From positions 1-18,836 of the forward strand of contig DJRT01000022.1 in the NCBI GenBank assembly GCA_002437905.1: 18,836 nucleotides of DNA. The letters are read 5' to 3'. The notes under the pieces were generated by a model that saw only the letters and a program-made list of their open reading frames with translations, was not told the origin of the DNA and made no database searches. This DNA comes from Ruminococcaceae bacterium UBA6353 (GTDB lineage: Bacteria; Bacillota; Clostridia; Oscillospirales; Acutalibacteraceae). Shown here piece by piece: positions 6,136 to 14,031 of this stretch (within the stretch, counting starts at the first letter, position 1; each line of letters opens with the position of its first letter). A program made the translations under genes and the position numbers.

Positions 6136-7467
6136 TCACTCATTGGTTTTATCACCCTTTTCGCGGATGATGAAGCGAACAGGCGTGCCCTCCAGTCCAA
6201 AGGTCTCCCGCAGCTGGTTTTCAAGATACCGCTGGTAGGAGAAATGGAACAGATCCGCCCGGTTGACAAAGAAAACAAAAGTGGGCGGATTGACCGAAAC
6301 CTGCGTCATATAGTAGATGCGCAGGCGGCGGCCCTTATCGGTCGGCGGCTGCACACGGGCGGTCGCCTGTGCCAGCACATCATTGAGCATACCGGTCTTG
6401 ATGCGCATGGAATTCTGCTCACTGACGAATTTGATCAGTTCAAACAGCCTGTCCACCCGTTGACCGGTCTTGGCCGAAAGGAAAATGAACGGCGCATACG
6501 GCATGAAAGAGAAATCGTTCATCAGCTTTTTGCGCATGGTGTCCATCGTTTTATCGGTCTTTTCCACCGCATCCCACTTATTCACGGCAATGATGCAGGC
6601 CTTGCCGTTCTCATGTGCGATGCCGGCCACCTTGCTGTCCTGCTCGGTGAAACCCTCCACGCCGTCGATCATGATCACGCACACATCCGCGCGCTCCACA
6701 GCCATCTGTGCCCGCAGGACGCTGTATTTTTCCACAGCGTCATCCACCTTGCTCTTGCGCCGCAGGCCGGCCGTATCAATAAACAGAAAATCGCCGTACT
6801 GGTTGTGGATGTGGGTATCAATGGCATCACGCGTGGTGCCGGCCACTGAGGAAACGATGCTGCGCTCCTCCCCCGCCACACAGTTGATGAGCGAGGACTT
6901 GCCGGCATTGGGACGGCCGATCACAGCCACCTTGATCTCGTCGGTCTCCTCCCCCTGACCATCCTCCGGCGGCAGCAGCGCCACCACCGCATCCAGCAGA
7001 TCGCCAGTGCCCATGCCGTGCACCGAAGAAACGCCGATCGGATCGCCAAGACCGAGGTTATAAAACTCATAAAACTCCGCGGGGGGCGCGCCGGGGGTAT
7101 CGCACTTATTTACGCACAGAACCACCGGCTTGCCGCACCGCTGCAGCATATTGGCCACATCCTGGTCGCTGGCCGTTACGCCGGCGCGCAGATCCGTCAC
7201 CAGCACGATCACATCCGCCTGGTCGATGGCCAGCTGCGCCTGCTGACGCATTTTAGCCAAAATGACATCGTCCGTCTTCGGCTCAATACCGCCGGTATCC
7301 GCCAGCATAAAGTGGCGGTCACGCCACTCACAATCGGCGAAGATGCGGTCGCGCGTCACACCGGGGGTATCCTCCACGATCGACAGGCGCTGCCCGATCA
7401 GTTTATTGAACAGGGTTGATTTACCCACATTGGGGCGGCCGACCACGGCCACGATTGGCTTTGCCAT
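6136..7467 (-). CDS. der: Ribosome-assembly GTPase Der (EngA)
   Basis: A 443-residue double GTPase acting in 50S subunit maturation. The first G domain has GRPNVGKS (10-17), DTPGVTRDR, DTGG and NKCD (120-123); the second has GRPNAGKS (184-191), GTTRDAID, DTAGLRRKS and NKWD. The C-terminal KH-like domain ends in PVRFIIREKG. AAGGAGG lies 8 nt before the ATG. It follows the radical SAM/DUF512 gene by 22 nt, probably in one transcript. It appears complete and normal. Confidence 0.98.
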   Translation of the reverse strand: MAKPIVAVVGRPNVGKSTLFNKLIGQRLSIVEDTPGVTRDRIFADCEWRDRHFMLADTGGIEPKTDDVILAKMRQQAQLAIDQADVIVLVTDLRAGVTASDQDVANMLQRCGKPVVLCVNKCDTPGAPPAEFYEFYNLGLGDPIGVSSVHGMGTGDLLDAVVALLPPEDGQGEETDEIKVAVIGRPNAGKSSLINCVAGEERSIVSSVAGTTRDAIDTHIHNQYGDFLFIDTAGLRRKSKVDDAVEKYSVLRAQMAVERADVCVIMIDGVEGFTEQDSKVAGIAHENGKACIIAVNKWDAVEKTDKTMDTMRKKLMNDFSFMPYAPFIFLSAKTGQRVDRLFELIKFVSEQNSMRIKTGMLNDVLAQATARVQPPTDKGRRLRIYYMTQVSVNPPTFVFFVNRADLFHFSYQRYLENQLRETFGLEGTPVRFIIREKGDKTNE

Positions 7468-7489
7468 CGCACAATCCTCCTTGATAGCG

Positions 7490-8794
7490 TCATTCTTGCG
7501 GAAAAAAGGCCCCCAGCAGAGCCGCGCCGTCGGTCTCCGGCGTTACCTGCAGGTGGGTATGCAGCGCCTCCTCCACCTGTGCCGGTGTCACATCGTCCAG
7601 GAACCGATCGCCCTCCTGGCGCAGCATATTGGCGGGGATCAGCAGCCGGTCCATCGACATACCGGTGAGCTGGTGGATAAGATCGCCACCGGTCACCAGC
7701 CCGGAAACCGTGATCTGCTCACCGAAAAAGTCATTCCGGATCGCCACCACCGTGGCGTCCAGCTGCGGCCAGCGCCGCTTGGCCTCCTCCACCAGCTCCC
7801 GGATGAACGGTGCTGCCGCCACACCGGAGGCCAACACCATGCGATCCGTCAGTGGGCTGCGCTCCTCGCAGACCATCGCGCTGCGGAAGTCCTCCCGCAG
7901 CGAGGCAATCATCCCCACGCCGTTCTCCAGCTGCGGGTATCCCTCATAAAAATCGCCCTCCGGGATCGGCAGCCCTGCGCGGATGTACCACTCATCCGAT
8001 GGGTAAAAAACACGGCTGCCGGTTTTTTCCTTCATACGGTCGCCCGCCTCGGTGATCTGCCGGATCACCTGGCGGCACTCCTCCGGCGTGAAAGGGCGCA
8101 GCGGCTCCAGGCCTTCGCGGTATTTGGTCAGGCCAACCGGCACCGCCGCCACGCTGCGCACGGCCGCGCCGAGCGCCGCCAGATCCCGCAGAGAGCGGTC
8201 CAGCTCTGCCCCATCATTATACCCCGGCACCAGCACAAGCTGGCACTGCACCGACAGCCCTGCCTCCACAAACCGCCGGAGAATATCCAGGCACTCGCCG
8301 GCAAAGCGATTGTGCATCATGCGGCAGCGCAGCTCCGGGTTGGTGGTATGGACGGAAATATTGATCGGGCTGATATGCATTTCGATAATACGGGAAATCT
8401 CATGCTCTGTGAGGTTGGTGAGCGTGATATAGTTGCCGAACAGGAAGCTCAGGCGACTATCGTCATCCTTAAAATACAGGCTTTCCCGCATACCGGGCGG
8501 GAGCTGGTCGATAAAGCAGAAAATGCACTTGTTCCGGCAGGCGTGCTGCTTGTCCATCAGGTAGGTGGCAAACTCCAGCCCCGGCTCCGCATACGCCTGC
8601 TTGCGCAGGCGCACATGGCGTGTGCGGCCGCCGGAGGAGAGTGTCAGCTTCAGCCGTGTATCGGGGATGAAAAACCGGTAATCCAGCACATCGTCGATCT
8701 CGCGCCCGTTGATCTCCAGCAGGGTATCCCCCGGCCGGATACGCGCGCGCGCCGCCGGGCTGCCCAGTGTTACCGCTTCGATCTGCACCGCCAT
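7490..8794 (-). CDS. Radical SAM protein with PDZ-like and DUF512 domains
   Basis: A 434-residue protein. Residues 1-65 form a PDZ-like domain (GSPAARARIRPGD, INGREIDD). Next comes a radical SAM-type core with Cys86, Cys90 and Cys93 in CRNKCIFC, a CX3CX2C cluster motif, followed by FLFGNYITLTNL and ISVHTTNPELR. The C-terminal third matches the DUF512 family (YPSDEWYIRAGLPIP). The family is widespread in Clostridia and Cyanobacteria and often adjoins der. Its reaction is not established, so I give no product. It is the first gene after the rpmF terminator. GGGGG precedes the ATG by 7 nt. Confidence 0.88.
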   Translation of the reverse strand: MAVQIEAVTLGSPAARARIRPGDTLLEINGREIDDVLDYRFFIPDTRLKLTLSSGGRTRHVRLRKQAYAEPGLEFATYLMDKQHACRNKCIFCFIDQLPPGMRESLYFKDDDSRLSFLFGNYITLTNLTEHEISRIIEMHISPINISVHTTNPELRCRMMHNRFAGECLDILRRFVEAGLSVQCQLVLVPGYNDGAELDRSLRDLAALGAAVRSVAAVPVGLTKYREGLEPLRPFTPEECRQVIRQITEAGDRMKEKTGSRVFYPSDEWYIRAGLPIPEGDFYEGYPQLENGVGMIASLREDFRSAMVCEERSPLTDRMVLASGVAAAPFIRELVEEAKRRWPQLDATVVAIRNDFFGEQITVSGLVTGGDLIHQLTGMSMDRLLIPANMLRQEGDRFLDDVTPAQVEEALHTHLQVTPETDGAALLGAFFPQE

Positions 8795-8827
8795 GCTGCC
8801 GCCCCCTTTCCACCGCTCCGGTGACTA

Positions 8828-8860
8828 AATAAAAATAGAGAAGGATTGCTCCTCCTCTAC
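8828..8860 (-). terminator. Terminator after rpmF
   Basis: On the minus strand TAGAGGAGGA (8859-8850) pairs with TCCTTCTCTA (8845-8836) around a GCAA tetraloop, with one G-U pair, and TTTTTATTT follows. It separates the yceD-rpmF transcript from the radical SAM-der operon. Confidence 0.88.
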
Positions 8861-8898
8861 TTTTGGTTCCGCAAAGCCATGAAATGACCGTGTAACGA

Positions 8899-9081
8899 TC
8901 ACTCGCCAACCTTGACGATCTGCTTGCCATCGTAGTAACCGCAGTTACCGCACAGACGGTGGGCACGCTTATACGCACCGCACTGCGAGCATTTGGTCAG
9001 CGTCGGAGCAGACAGCTTCCACAGATTGTTGCGCCGTTTGTCACGACGCGCCTTGGACGATTTTCTCTTGGGTACCGCCAT
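8899..9081 (-). CDS. rpmF: 50S ribosomal protein L32
   Basis: A 60-residue ribosomal protein of the zinc-binding type: the N-terminus MAVPKRKSSKARRDKRR, then CSQC (Cys31, Cys34) and CGNC (Cys44, Cys47). The ATG at 9081 follows AAGGAGG by about 8 nt; the in-frame GTG three codons earlier overlaps that site. It is paired with yceD upstream, as in most bacteria. Because all four cysteines are kept, this is the zinc-replete form. Confidence 0.97.
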   Translation of the reverse strand: MAVPKRKSSKARRDKRRNNLWKLSAPTLTKCSQCGAYKRAHRLCGNCGYYDGKQIVKVGE

Positions 9082-9110
9082 TGTCAGCACCTCCTTGCAT
9101 TGATCAAAGG

Positions 9111-9602
9111 TTAATTCAACAGCTGTTTGAGAACAGCCAGACGGGGATCCTCAGTCTTATTGGTGCAGCCGCACAGTCCCTCGTTCAGGTTCTTGCCGCA
9201 CTGCGGACACAGGCCGCGGCAATCCTCCCGACACAGGCTTTTGTACGGCAGCTCCAGCAGGATGTCGGCCTCGACCAGATCATCCAGCGGCAACCGATAA
9301 TCCTCTAAGAGGATGAAATCGCTGTCCTCATTTTCGAGAGCAGCCACCAGAATGTGCTCAAGCGGAACGGTATACTGCCGGGAGTAGCCGGTCAGGCACC
9401 GGTCGCACCTTCCCTCGAAGGTGAACACCGCCTGAGCGGAAAGCTGCACCACACCGGCCCGGCTGACGATCTCGCCGGTCACACGCACAGGGTGCGTGAA
9501 CGGACGAACGCCCTGCCATTCCGCCTGAGTCAGATCCACCTCCGCGTCCAGTGGGAGACGATCCGTCTCGCCAATGAACAGCGGTCTGCATTGCACAAGC
9601 AT
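9111..9602 (-). CDS. yceD: YceD/DUF177 family protein
   Basis: A 163-residue member of the DUF177 family, almost always upstream of rpmF and linked in bacteria and plastids to 23S rRNA accumulation or processing. Visible features are a CDRCL pair in the middle (about residues 90-94) and a C-terminal CPQCGKNLNEGLCGC that may bind metal. The ATG follows GAGGTG. A perfect consensus promoter lies just upstream, and the transcript ends at the terminator after rpmF. Confidence 0.9.
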   Translation of the reverse strand: MLVQCRPLFIGETDRLPLDAEVDLTQAEWQGVRPFTHPVRVTGEIVSRAGVVQLSAQAVFTFEGRCDRCLTGYSRQYTVPLEHILVAALENEDSDFILLEDYRLPLDDLVEADILLELPYKSLCREDCRGLCPQCGKNLNEGLCGCTNKTEDPRLAVLKQLLN

Positions 9603-9628
9603 AATTCACCTCAAGCGTCACGCATGAT

Positions 9629-9657
9629 ATTATATAGTTTCCAGGCACATTTGTCAA
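9629..9657 (-). promoter_or_regulatory. Consensus promoter of yceD-rpmF
   Basis: On the minus strand TTGACA (9657-9652), a 17-bp spacer and TATAAT (9634-9629): an exact sigma-A consensus, fitting high expression of a ribosomal protein gene. Confidence 0.93.
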
Positions 9658-9670
9658 GAGACAATTTGGC

Positions 9671-9702
9671 AAAAACGCGTATTTCCCGGAAAAATTTGCG
9701 TT
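9671..9702 (-). terminator. Probable terminator of the CofE-like gene
   Basis: On the minus strand ATTTTTCC pairs imperfectly with GGGAAAT, flanked by ACGC/GCGT, and TTTTT follows. It overlaps the end of the gene. Bulges make the stem modest. Confidence 0.45.
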
Positions 9703-10508
9703 CAGTCGGTCGGGCCGTCCACCGCTACCAGCGGTTCATACGGCTGCGCCGGCTCATCGCCGATATCCCGCACGATGATGAAGGGCGTCAGCTCGTCATC
9801 CTGCCCGGCGGGATTATCCCGGATGCGCTCGGCCAGCTGCTCATCGGCCACCGCGGCCAGATCCGGGGATTTGCCGAGAATTTCGATAGCAATATCGTTG
9901 GCATCCACCAGCACGCAGCTGATGCCCAGCTGCTCATAGATCGCCGCACAGACCTTATCCGGCTCCTTGGGGTTCAACACCGCCAGCGTGTGGTAGGTGT
10001 CGAAGGCCGAGTGGCTGTAAAAGCCGTCAATGCCGGCCACATCCTGTCCGACAATCTCATAGAACACGCCGCGCTTGCCGAACAGGCGGGCAACACCGCC
10101 GCAGAAAACCGCCCACAGGATCAGCGGCAGCCCCTTCATGTTGATCGCCAGCTGCAGCTTGTACGGCTCGTCCATGCCAATGCCGTTGTGATTGCTGGTA
10201 GCAAATTTGGACAGGAATTTCGCCCAGAAGCCCAGGCGCACATCCTCCATCTTCACGGTATTATCCTGGCACATGGAGATGACCTTTTCTCCCAGGGTGA
10301 CCACATCGCCGCTGCGGTACAGCGGCAGCACATACTGCCGCAGAACGGCGATAAAATCCTCGCCGCGCTCGATAAAGTGGGTCTTGACAGCATAGCGCTC
10401 ATAGCGCACGCCGTCCACCTCCCGCACGCCGCGGATGTAGTAGGTCACGCCATCCTTTTCCCGCTCGTTTGCCTTCAGGTTGCGGTTGCCCTCATACCAT
10501 ATCGCCAT
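9702..10508 (-). CDS. CofE-like protein (F420-0 gamma-glutamyl ligase family)
   Basis: A 268-residue protein. I chose the ATG at 10508 (MAIWYEGN), with GGAG 11 nt upstream, over a frame 32 codons longer. The order of motifs, YAVKTHFIERGEDF, then SGDVVTLGEKVISMCQ, NHNGIGMDEPYKLQLAIN and FYSHSAFDTYHTLAVLNPK, resembles the coenzyme F420-0:glutamate ligase fold seen in Clostridia proteins of unknown role. F420 is not known to be made by ordinary gut Clostridia, so the true substrate is probably different. Its neighbour upstream is a small P-loop protein; a G+C-rich hairpin lies in the 112-nt gap between them. Confidence in the family is moderate. Confidence 0.6.
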   Translation of the reverse strand: MAIWYEGNRNLKANEREKDGVTYYIRGVREVDGVRYERYAVKTHFIERGEDFIAVLRQYVLPLYRSGDVVTLGEKVISMCQDNTVKMEDVRLGFWAKFLSKFATSNHNGIGMDEPYKLQLAINMKGLPLILWAVFCGGVARLFGKRGVFYEIVGQDVAGIDGFYSHSAFDTYHTLAVLNPKEPDKVCAAIYEQLGISCVLVDANDIAIEILGKSPDLAAVADEQLAERIRDNPAGQDDELTPFIIVRDIGDEPAQPYEPLVAVDGPTD

Positions 10509-10535
10509 AGGCTTTTTCTCTCCATTCAGCGAGAG

Positions 10536-10559
10536 CGGCGGGAGATCGCTCCCCCGCCG
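10536..10559. repeat. G+C-rich hairpin ahead of the CofE-like gene
   Basis: A seven-pair stem CGGCGGG/CCCGCCG is extended past one mismatch by two further pairs to a four-base loop. It lies about 30 nt before the start codon and has no T-run. It could shape mRNA processing or translation. Confidence 0.5.
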
Positions 10560-10620
10560 TCCCAAGGTCTTTTTTCGTCTTTCTCTATTGTGCGCCGCCT
10601 GCACGGCGGTTATGCACGGA

Positions 10621-11025
10621 TCAGATCTCCTCGGCCAGGTCGGCGATATGCGCCGGGATCTCCTCCTTGGCGGCCGAGACGGACATCACAATGTGCGCAT
10701 CCAGGTTGCTCAGGCGCTCCACAAAGCTCTCCAGCTCGTTCAGGTCGCTGCCGCCGATCTTCAGCACAGAATCGACAAAGATATCGGTGATGTCATAGTT
10801 GCCGGCGCACATACCGGCAATGTATCCGTAGAGAGCATCAAACCCCTTGATCGCATAATCCTCTGCGGCAACCAGGCGTGCCTTGTGACTCAGGTCATAG
10901 GTTAGGGTATTATCTTTCTCGATAAAGACCACATTCCCTTTGGACTGCTCCACCGCGGCATTGCACATCGCCATCAGCTTTTTGGTCTTTCCGGAGCCTT
11001 TGTGACCGAGAATCAGTGTGATCAT
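10621..11025 (-). CDS. Small P-loop ATP-binding protein, unknown role
   Basis: A 134-residue protein starting with a Walker A motif, ILGHKGSGKT (Gly7-Thr14), and with a Walker B-like DIFVDSVL near residue 80-86. After it, LNELESFVERLSNLDAHIVMSVSA resembles the arrangement in small thymidine-kinase-like or RecA-like P-loop proteins, but I cannot name a family. TAGGAGG lies 7-8 nt before the ATG. It follows pgi by 64 nt and precedes the CofE-like gene, so the three may be co-transcribed. Cytosolic, with no signal or membrane segment. Confidence 0.75.
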   Translation of the reverse strand: MITLILGHKGSGKTKKLMAMCNAAVEQSKGNVVFIEKDNTLTYDLSHKARLVAAEDYAIKGFDALYGYIAGMCAGNYDITDIFVDSVLKIGGSDLNELESFVERLSNLDAHIVMSVSAAKEEIPAHIADLAEEI

Positions 11026-11089
11026 AGTGTTTTCCTCCTAAGATTTTAGATATTTGGAAACCGTCCGCAGACGGGTGATCCCTGTGCGC

Positions 11090-12427
11090 TCAGCCCAGGC
11101 GCGCCTCCAGCGCCGCCTTGGCCGATTCATAGCCGGGCTTGCCCAGCAGAGCAAACATATTCTTCTTGTAGCTTTCCACACCAGGCTGGTTGAAAGGATT
11201 GACACCCAGCATGTAGCCGGAAACTGCGCAGGCTTTCTCGAAGAAGTAGATCAGGTAGCCCAGCTCCGCCTCGGTCATCCCGGGCACCTGCAGCACCAGA
11301 TTGGGGGTATTGCCGTCGGTATGCGCCAGCACTGTGCCCTCAAAAGCCTTCTCATTGATGAAAGACATCGGCTTGCCGGCCAGGAAATTGAGGCCGTCGC
11401 CGTTCTCCTGCTCCTCCTTGATGTACAGATCGCGCTGCGGCTTATCAAACTTTACCACCGTCTCAAAGAGGATGTTGGAGCCGTCCTGCACATACTGGCC
11501 AAGGGAATGCAGATCCGTGGAATAGATCACGGAATCCGGCAGCAGGCCGCGGCCGTCCTTGCCCTCGCTCTCGCCGAACAGCTGCTTCCACCACTCGTTC
11601 ATCAGCGCGTATTGCGGCTCGTAGCTGACCATCAGCTCCACGGCAAAGCCGCGGCGATGCAGCGCCGTGCGTACCGCCGCATAGCGATAGGCGTCGTTCT
11701 TATCCAGCGCGGGATCGGCCAGCGCCTCACGCGCCGCCGCTGCACCCTGCATCAGCGCCGCGATATCGCAGCCGGCCACCGCGATGGGCAGCAGGCCAAC
11801 AGCCGTCAGCACCGAGAAACGGCCGCCCACATCGTCCGGCACCACAAAGCTTTCGTAGCCCTCGCGGTCGGCCAGCGCCTTAAGCGTGCCCTTAGCCTTA
11901 TCGGTGGTCACATAGATGCGGCGCTTGGCCTCTGCGCTGCCACAGGTCTTTTCAAGATACTCGCGGAACACGCGGAAAGCGATCGCCGGCTCGGTGGTCG
12001 TGCCGGATTTGGAGATCACATTGACGGATACCCGCCGCCCCTCGCAGATCTCCAGCAGCTCACTGAGCTGTGTGCCGGAGATGCTGTTGCCGGCAAAGAA
12101 AATATCCGGCGTATCCTTCTTCTTGAAATTGTAGTTATTGGACTTGAGGAACTCGATCGCCGCACGGGCGCCGAGGTAGGAGCCGCCGATGCCGATGACG
12201 ATGAATACATCGGTATCCTGCTTGATCCGGGCGGCGGCCGCTTGGATGCGGGCAAACTCCTCTTTGTCATAATTCACGGGCAGATCCAGCCAGCCGAGGA
12301 AATCGCTGCCCAGACCGCTGCCGGAATGCAGCATTTCGTGTGCCAGGGTAACCTGCGGCTGCAGCGCCGCAATTTCCTCTTCGCGAAGAATTCCTTCCAG
12401 ATACCGGGTGTTCAGCTTGACTGCCAT
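11090..12427 (-). CDS. pgi: Glucose-6-phosphate isomerase
   Basis: A 445-residue enzyme interconverting glucose-6-phosphate and fructose-6-phosphate in glycolysis and gluconeogenesis. It has the short bacterial (Bacillus/Clostridia) form, with two sugar-isomerase (SIS) domains. Signatures are VIGIGGSYLGARAAIEFL, VISKSGTTTEPAIAFRVF and, near the C-terminus, NPFNQPGVESYKKNMFALLG. Two possible promoters lie upstream. A short hairpin (CCGTC/GACGG) in the 64-nt gap downstream precedes the P-loop gene. Confidence 0.97.
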   Translation of the reverse strand: MAVKLNTRYLEGILREEEIAALQPQVTLAHEMLHSGSGLGSDFLGWLDLPVNYDKEEFARIQAAAARIKQDTDVFIVIGIGGSYLGARAAIEFLKSNNYNFKKKDTPDIFFAGNSISGTQLSELLEICEGRRVSVNVISKSGTTTEPAIAFRVFREYLEKTCGSAEAKRRIYVTTDKAKGTLKALADREGYESFVVPDDVGGRFSVLTAVGLLPIAVAGCDIAALMQGAAAAREALADPALDKNDAYRYAAVRTALHRRGFAVELMVSYEPQYALMNEWWKQLFGESEGKDGRGLLPDSVIYSTDLHSLGQYVQDGSNILFETVVKFDKPQRDLYIKEEQENGDGLNFLAGKPMSFINEKAFEGTVLAHTDGNTPNLVLQVPGMTEAELGYLIYFFEKACAVSGYMLGVNPFNQPGVESYKKNMFALLGKPGYESAKAALEARLG

Positions 12428-12470
12428 TATCCATCAACCTCTCTCATTCGACCGTTTTTTCTCTATGTAT

Positions 12471-12499
12471 ATTATCCCTAAAAACGGCGGCAGCGGCAA
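12471..12499 (-). promoter_or_regulatory. Proximal pgi promoter candidate
   Basis: On the minus strand TTGCCG (12499-12494), a 17-bp spacer and GATAAT (12476-12471), ending about 45 bp before the start codon. Confidence 0.55.
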
Positions 12500-12539
12500 T
12501 AGACGAATGTTGCAATCACCCGCGAAATATGTTACATTC

Positions 12540-12568
12540 ATTTTACACTATTTTTTCCGGATTTGCAA
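12540..12568 (-). promoter_or_regulatory. Distal pgi promoter candidate
   Basis: On the minus strand TTGCAA (12568-12563), a 17-bp spacer and TAAAAT (12545-12540). Together with the proximal candidate it gives pgi a possible tandem promoter pair 69 bp apart. Confidence 0.6.
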
Positions 12569-12615
12569 TGGGTATTTGCGAAGTTTCCGTTTTTTTGAAC
12601 AAAAAAGCCGGCAGC

Positions 12616-13857
12616 TCAGCGCAGCAAGGCGGCATACAGCAGCGCATAGGCTGTACGCAGATCCATTTCGGCTACGGCCTCAGCGGCACACACGGGGTAT
12701 TCTCCCAGCGTTTCCTCCCCGGCGGTCAGCCGCCATGTGCCCACGATCTGCCCCTTTTCCACCGGCGCCTCCAGATCCTCCGCCAGCTCCACTGTGCTCT
12801 CCACCGCCTTTTCCGTGCCCTTTTTCAGCAGCAGCGGCTCCGGTGTTTCCACCGTCAGCGCCACCTGCGGCTCCCGGCCGCCGCGCACGGGGATCGGCTG
12901 CAGCGAAAGGGTATCCACCGGCGGCGTATAGGCCACATACGAGGCAAAGGCGTGATCCAGCATGGCCCGTGCACCGTTGAAACGGTCGGCCGTGGTGGTG
13001 CAGCCCAGCACCACCGCCACAAAGGCGGTGCCGTTCTTCTCCGCTGTTGCGGCCAGACAATGGCCGGCCGCCTGCGTGGTGCCGGTCTTCAGCCCGGTGG
13101 CACCGCTGTAATGCCGCACCAGCTTATTGGTATTGACCAGCTGGGATTTTCCGCCGCGCAGGGTATCCATCCAGATGGTCGTAAACCGCGTGATATCCGG
13201 GTGGGTCATCAGCTGCCGTGACATCACCGCGACATCATAGGCGCAGGAATAGCCGGTATCATCCAGGCCGCTGCAATCCACAAAGTGGGTGTTTTCCATC
13301 GAAAGCTCCGCCGCACGGGTGTTCATCCGCTCCACAAAGGCCTCCAACGAGCCGCACAGGTGCTCCGCCAGTGCCGTACAGGCATCATTGGCCGAGACCA
13401 CGGCGGCCGACTTCACCAGCTCCTCCACCGTCATGATCTCCCCCGGCTCCAGCCAGATCTGTGAACCACCCATGGACGCCGCCCGCGCCGAACAGGAAAC
13501 CTGATCCGTCCAGGCGATCTGGCCGGCGTCGATTGCCTCCATCACCAGCAGCAGGGTCATCACCTTGGTCACCGAGGCGATCGGCAGCTGCGTGTAGGCG
13601 TCCTTCTCATACAGCACGGTGCCGCTGCCCTGATCCATCAGCACCGCCCCCTTGGCCCGGATATCCAGCCCGGAAGCCTGCACCGGCGCGGCCGTTGGCC
13701 AGGCCTGTGCATCCTCCTCCAGCAGTGCGGACAGCACCTCTCCGTCCTCATTATCATACAGCAGCACACGGCCGCCATCCGCTGCGGCTGCCAGCGGCCA
13801 CTGCCACAGCAGCAGCACGGCGGCGGTCAGCCCCGCCAGCCATCGTCTCTTTTTCAC
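12616..13857 (-). CDS. D-alanyl-D-alanine carboxypeptidase, DacF type
   Basis: A 413-residue secreted penicillin-binding protein (S11 family) that trims the terminal D-Ala of peptidoglycan stem peptides. I prefer the GTG start at 13857 (MKKRRWLAG), 9 nt after AAAGGG, over the TTG three codons earlier. A signal peptide covers residues 1 to about 26 (basic KKRR, then LTAAVLLLWQWPLAAAA). The active-site motifs are present: SVTK (Ser95-Lys98), SAN (155-157) and KTG (257-259). A C-terminal beta-rich domain of the PBP5_C kind follows. It diverges from murC with a 174-bp shared upstream region, tying two peptidoglycan genes together. The very C-terminus lacks an obvious long amphipathic anchor helix but ends in AYALLYAALLR, which may serve. 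Confidence 0.93.
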   Translation of the reverse strand: MKKRRWLAGLTAAVLLLWQWPLAAAADGGRVLLYDNEDGEVLSALLEEDAQAWPTAAPVQASGLDIRAKGAVLMDQGSGTVLYEKDAYTQLPIASVTKVMTLLLVMEAIDAGQIAWTDQVSCSARAASMGGSQIWLEPGEIMTVEELVKSAAVVSANDACTALAEHLCGSLEAFVERMNTRAAELSMENTHFVDCSGLDDTGYSCAYDVAVMSRQLMTHPDITRFTTIWMDTLRGGKSQLVNTNKLVRHYSGATGLKTGTTQAAGHCLAATAEKNGTAFVAVVLGCTTTADRFNGARAMLDHAFASYVAYTPPVDTLSLQPIPVRGGREPQVALTVETPEPLLLKKGTEKAVESTVELAEDLEAPVEKGQIVGTWRLTAGEETLGEYPVCAAEAVAEMDLRTAYALLYAALLR

Positions 13858-13991
13858 AGCACTCAACCCTTTCTGTTTTGTCTACTGTTGCCATATATAT
13901 GAAAAGAGCCGGAAAATTATCCAATGGCGGGGACTGGCAAATTTTTTCGGGAATTTTGCCACGGGGTATTTATTTTTGCCGGCGGAAGCAC

Positions 13992-13997
13992 TATAAT
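13992..13997 (+). promoter_or_regulatory. -10 element upstream of murC
   Basis: A perfect TATAAT 35 bp before the murC start. The -35 at 17 bp spacing is poor (TTTATT-like), so the promoter may need an activator or use another spacing. Confidence 0.5.
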
Positions 13998-14031
13998 AAG
14001 AAGTACCGAACTGTGAAGGGAATGATCCGCA

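Noticed and set aside
5470..8824. Long plus-strand open frames opposite plsY, der and the radical SAM gene
   Set aside because: They mirror G+C-rich real genes on the other strand, are rich in His/Gln/Arg runs, and lack domains and ribosome-binding sites.
9354..12481. Long plus-strand open frames of about 475 codons opposite the CofE-like gene and pgi
   Set aside because: They are antisense shadows; the minus-strand genes have clear motifs, starts and promoters.
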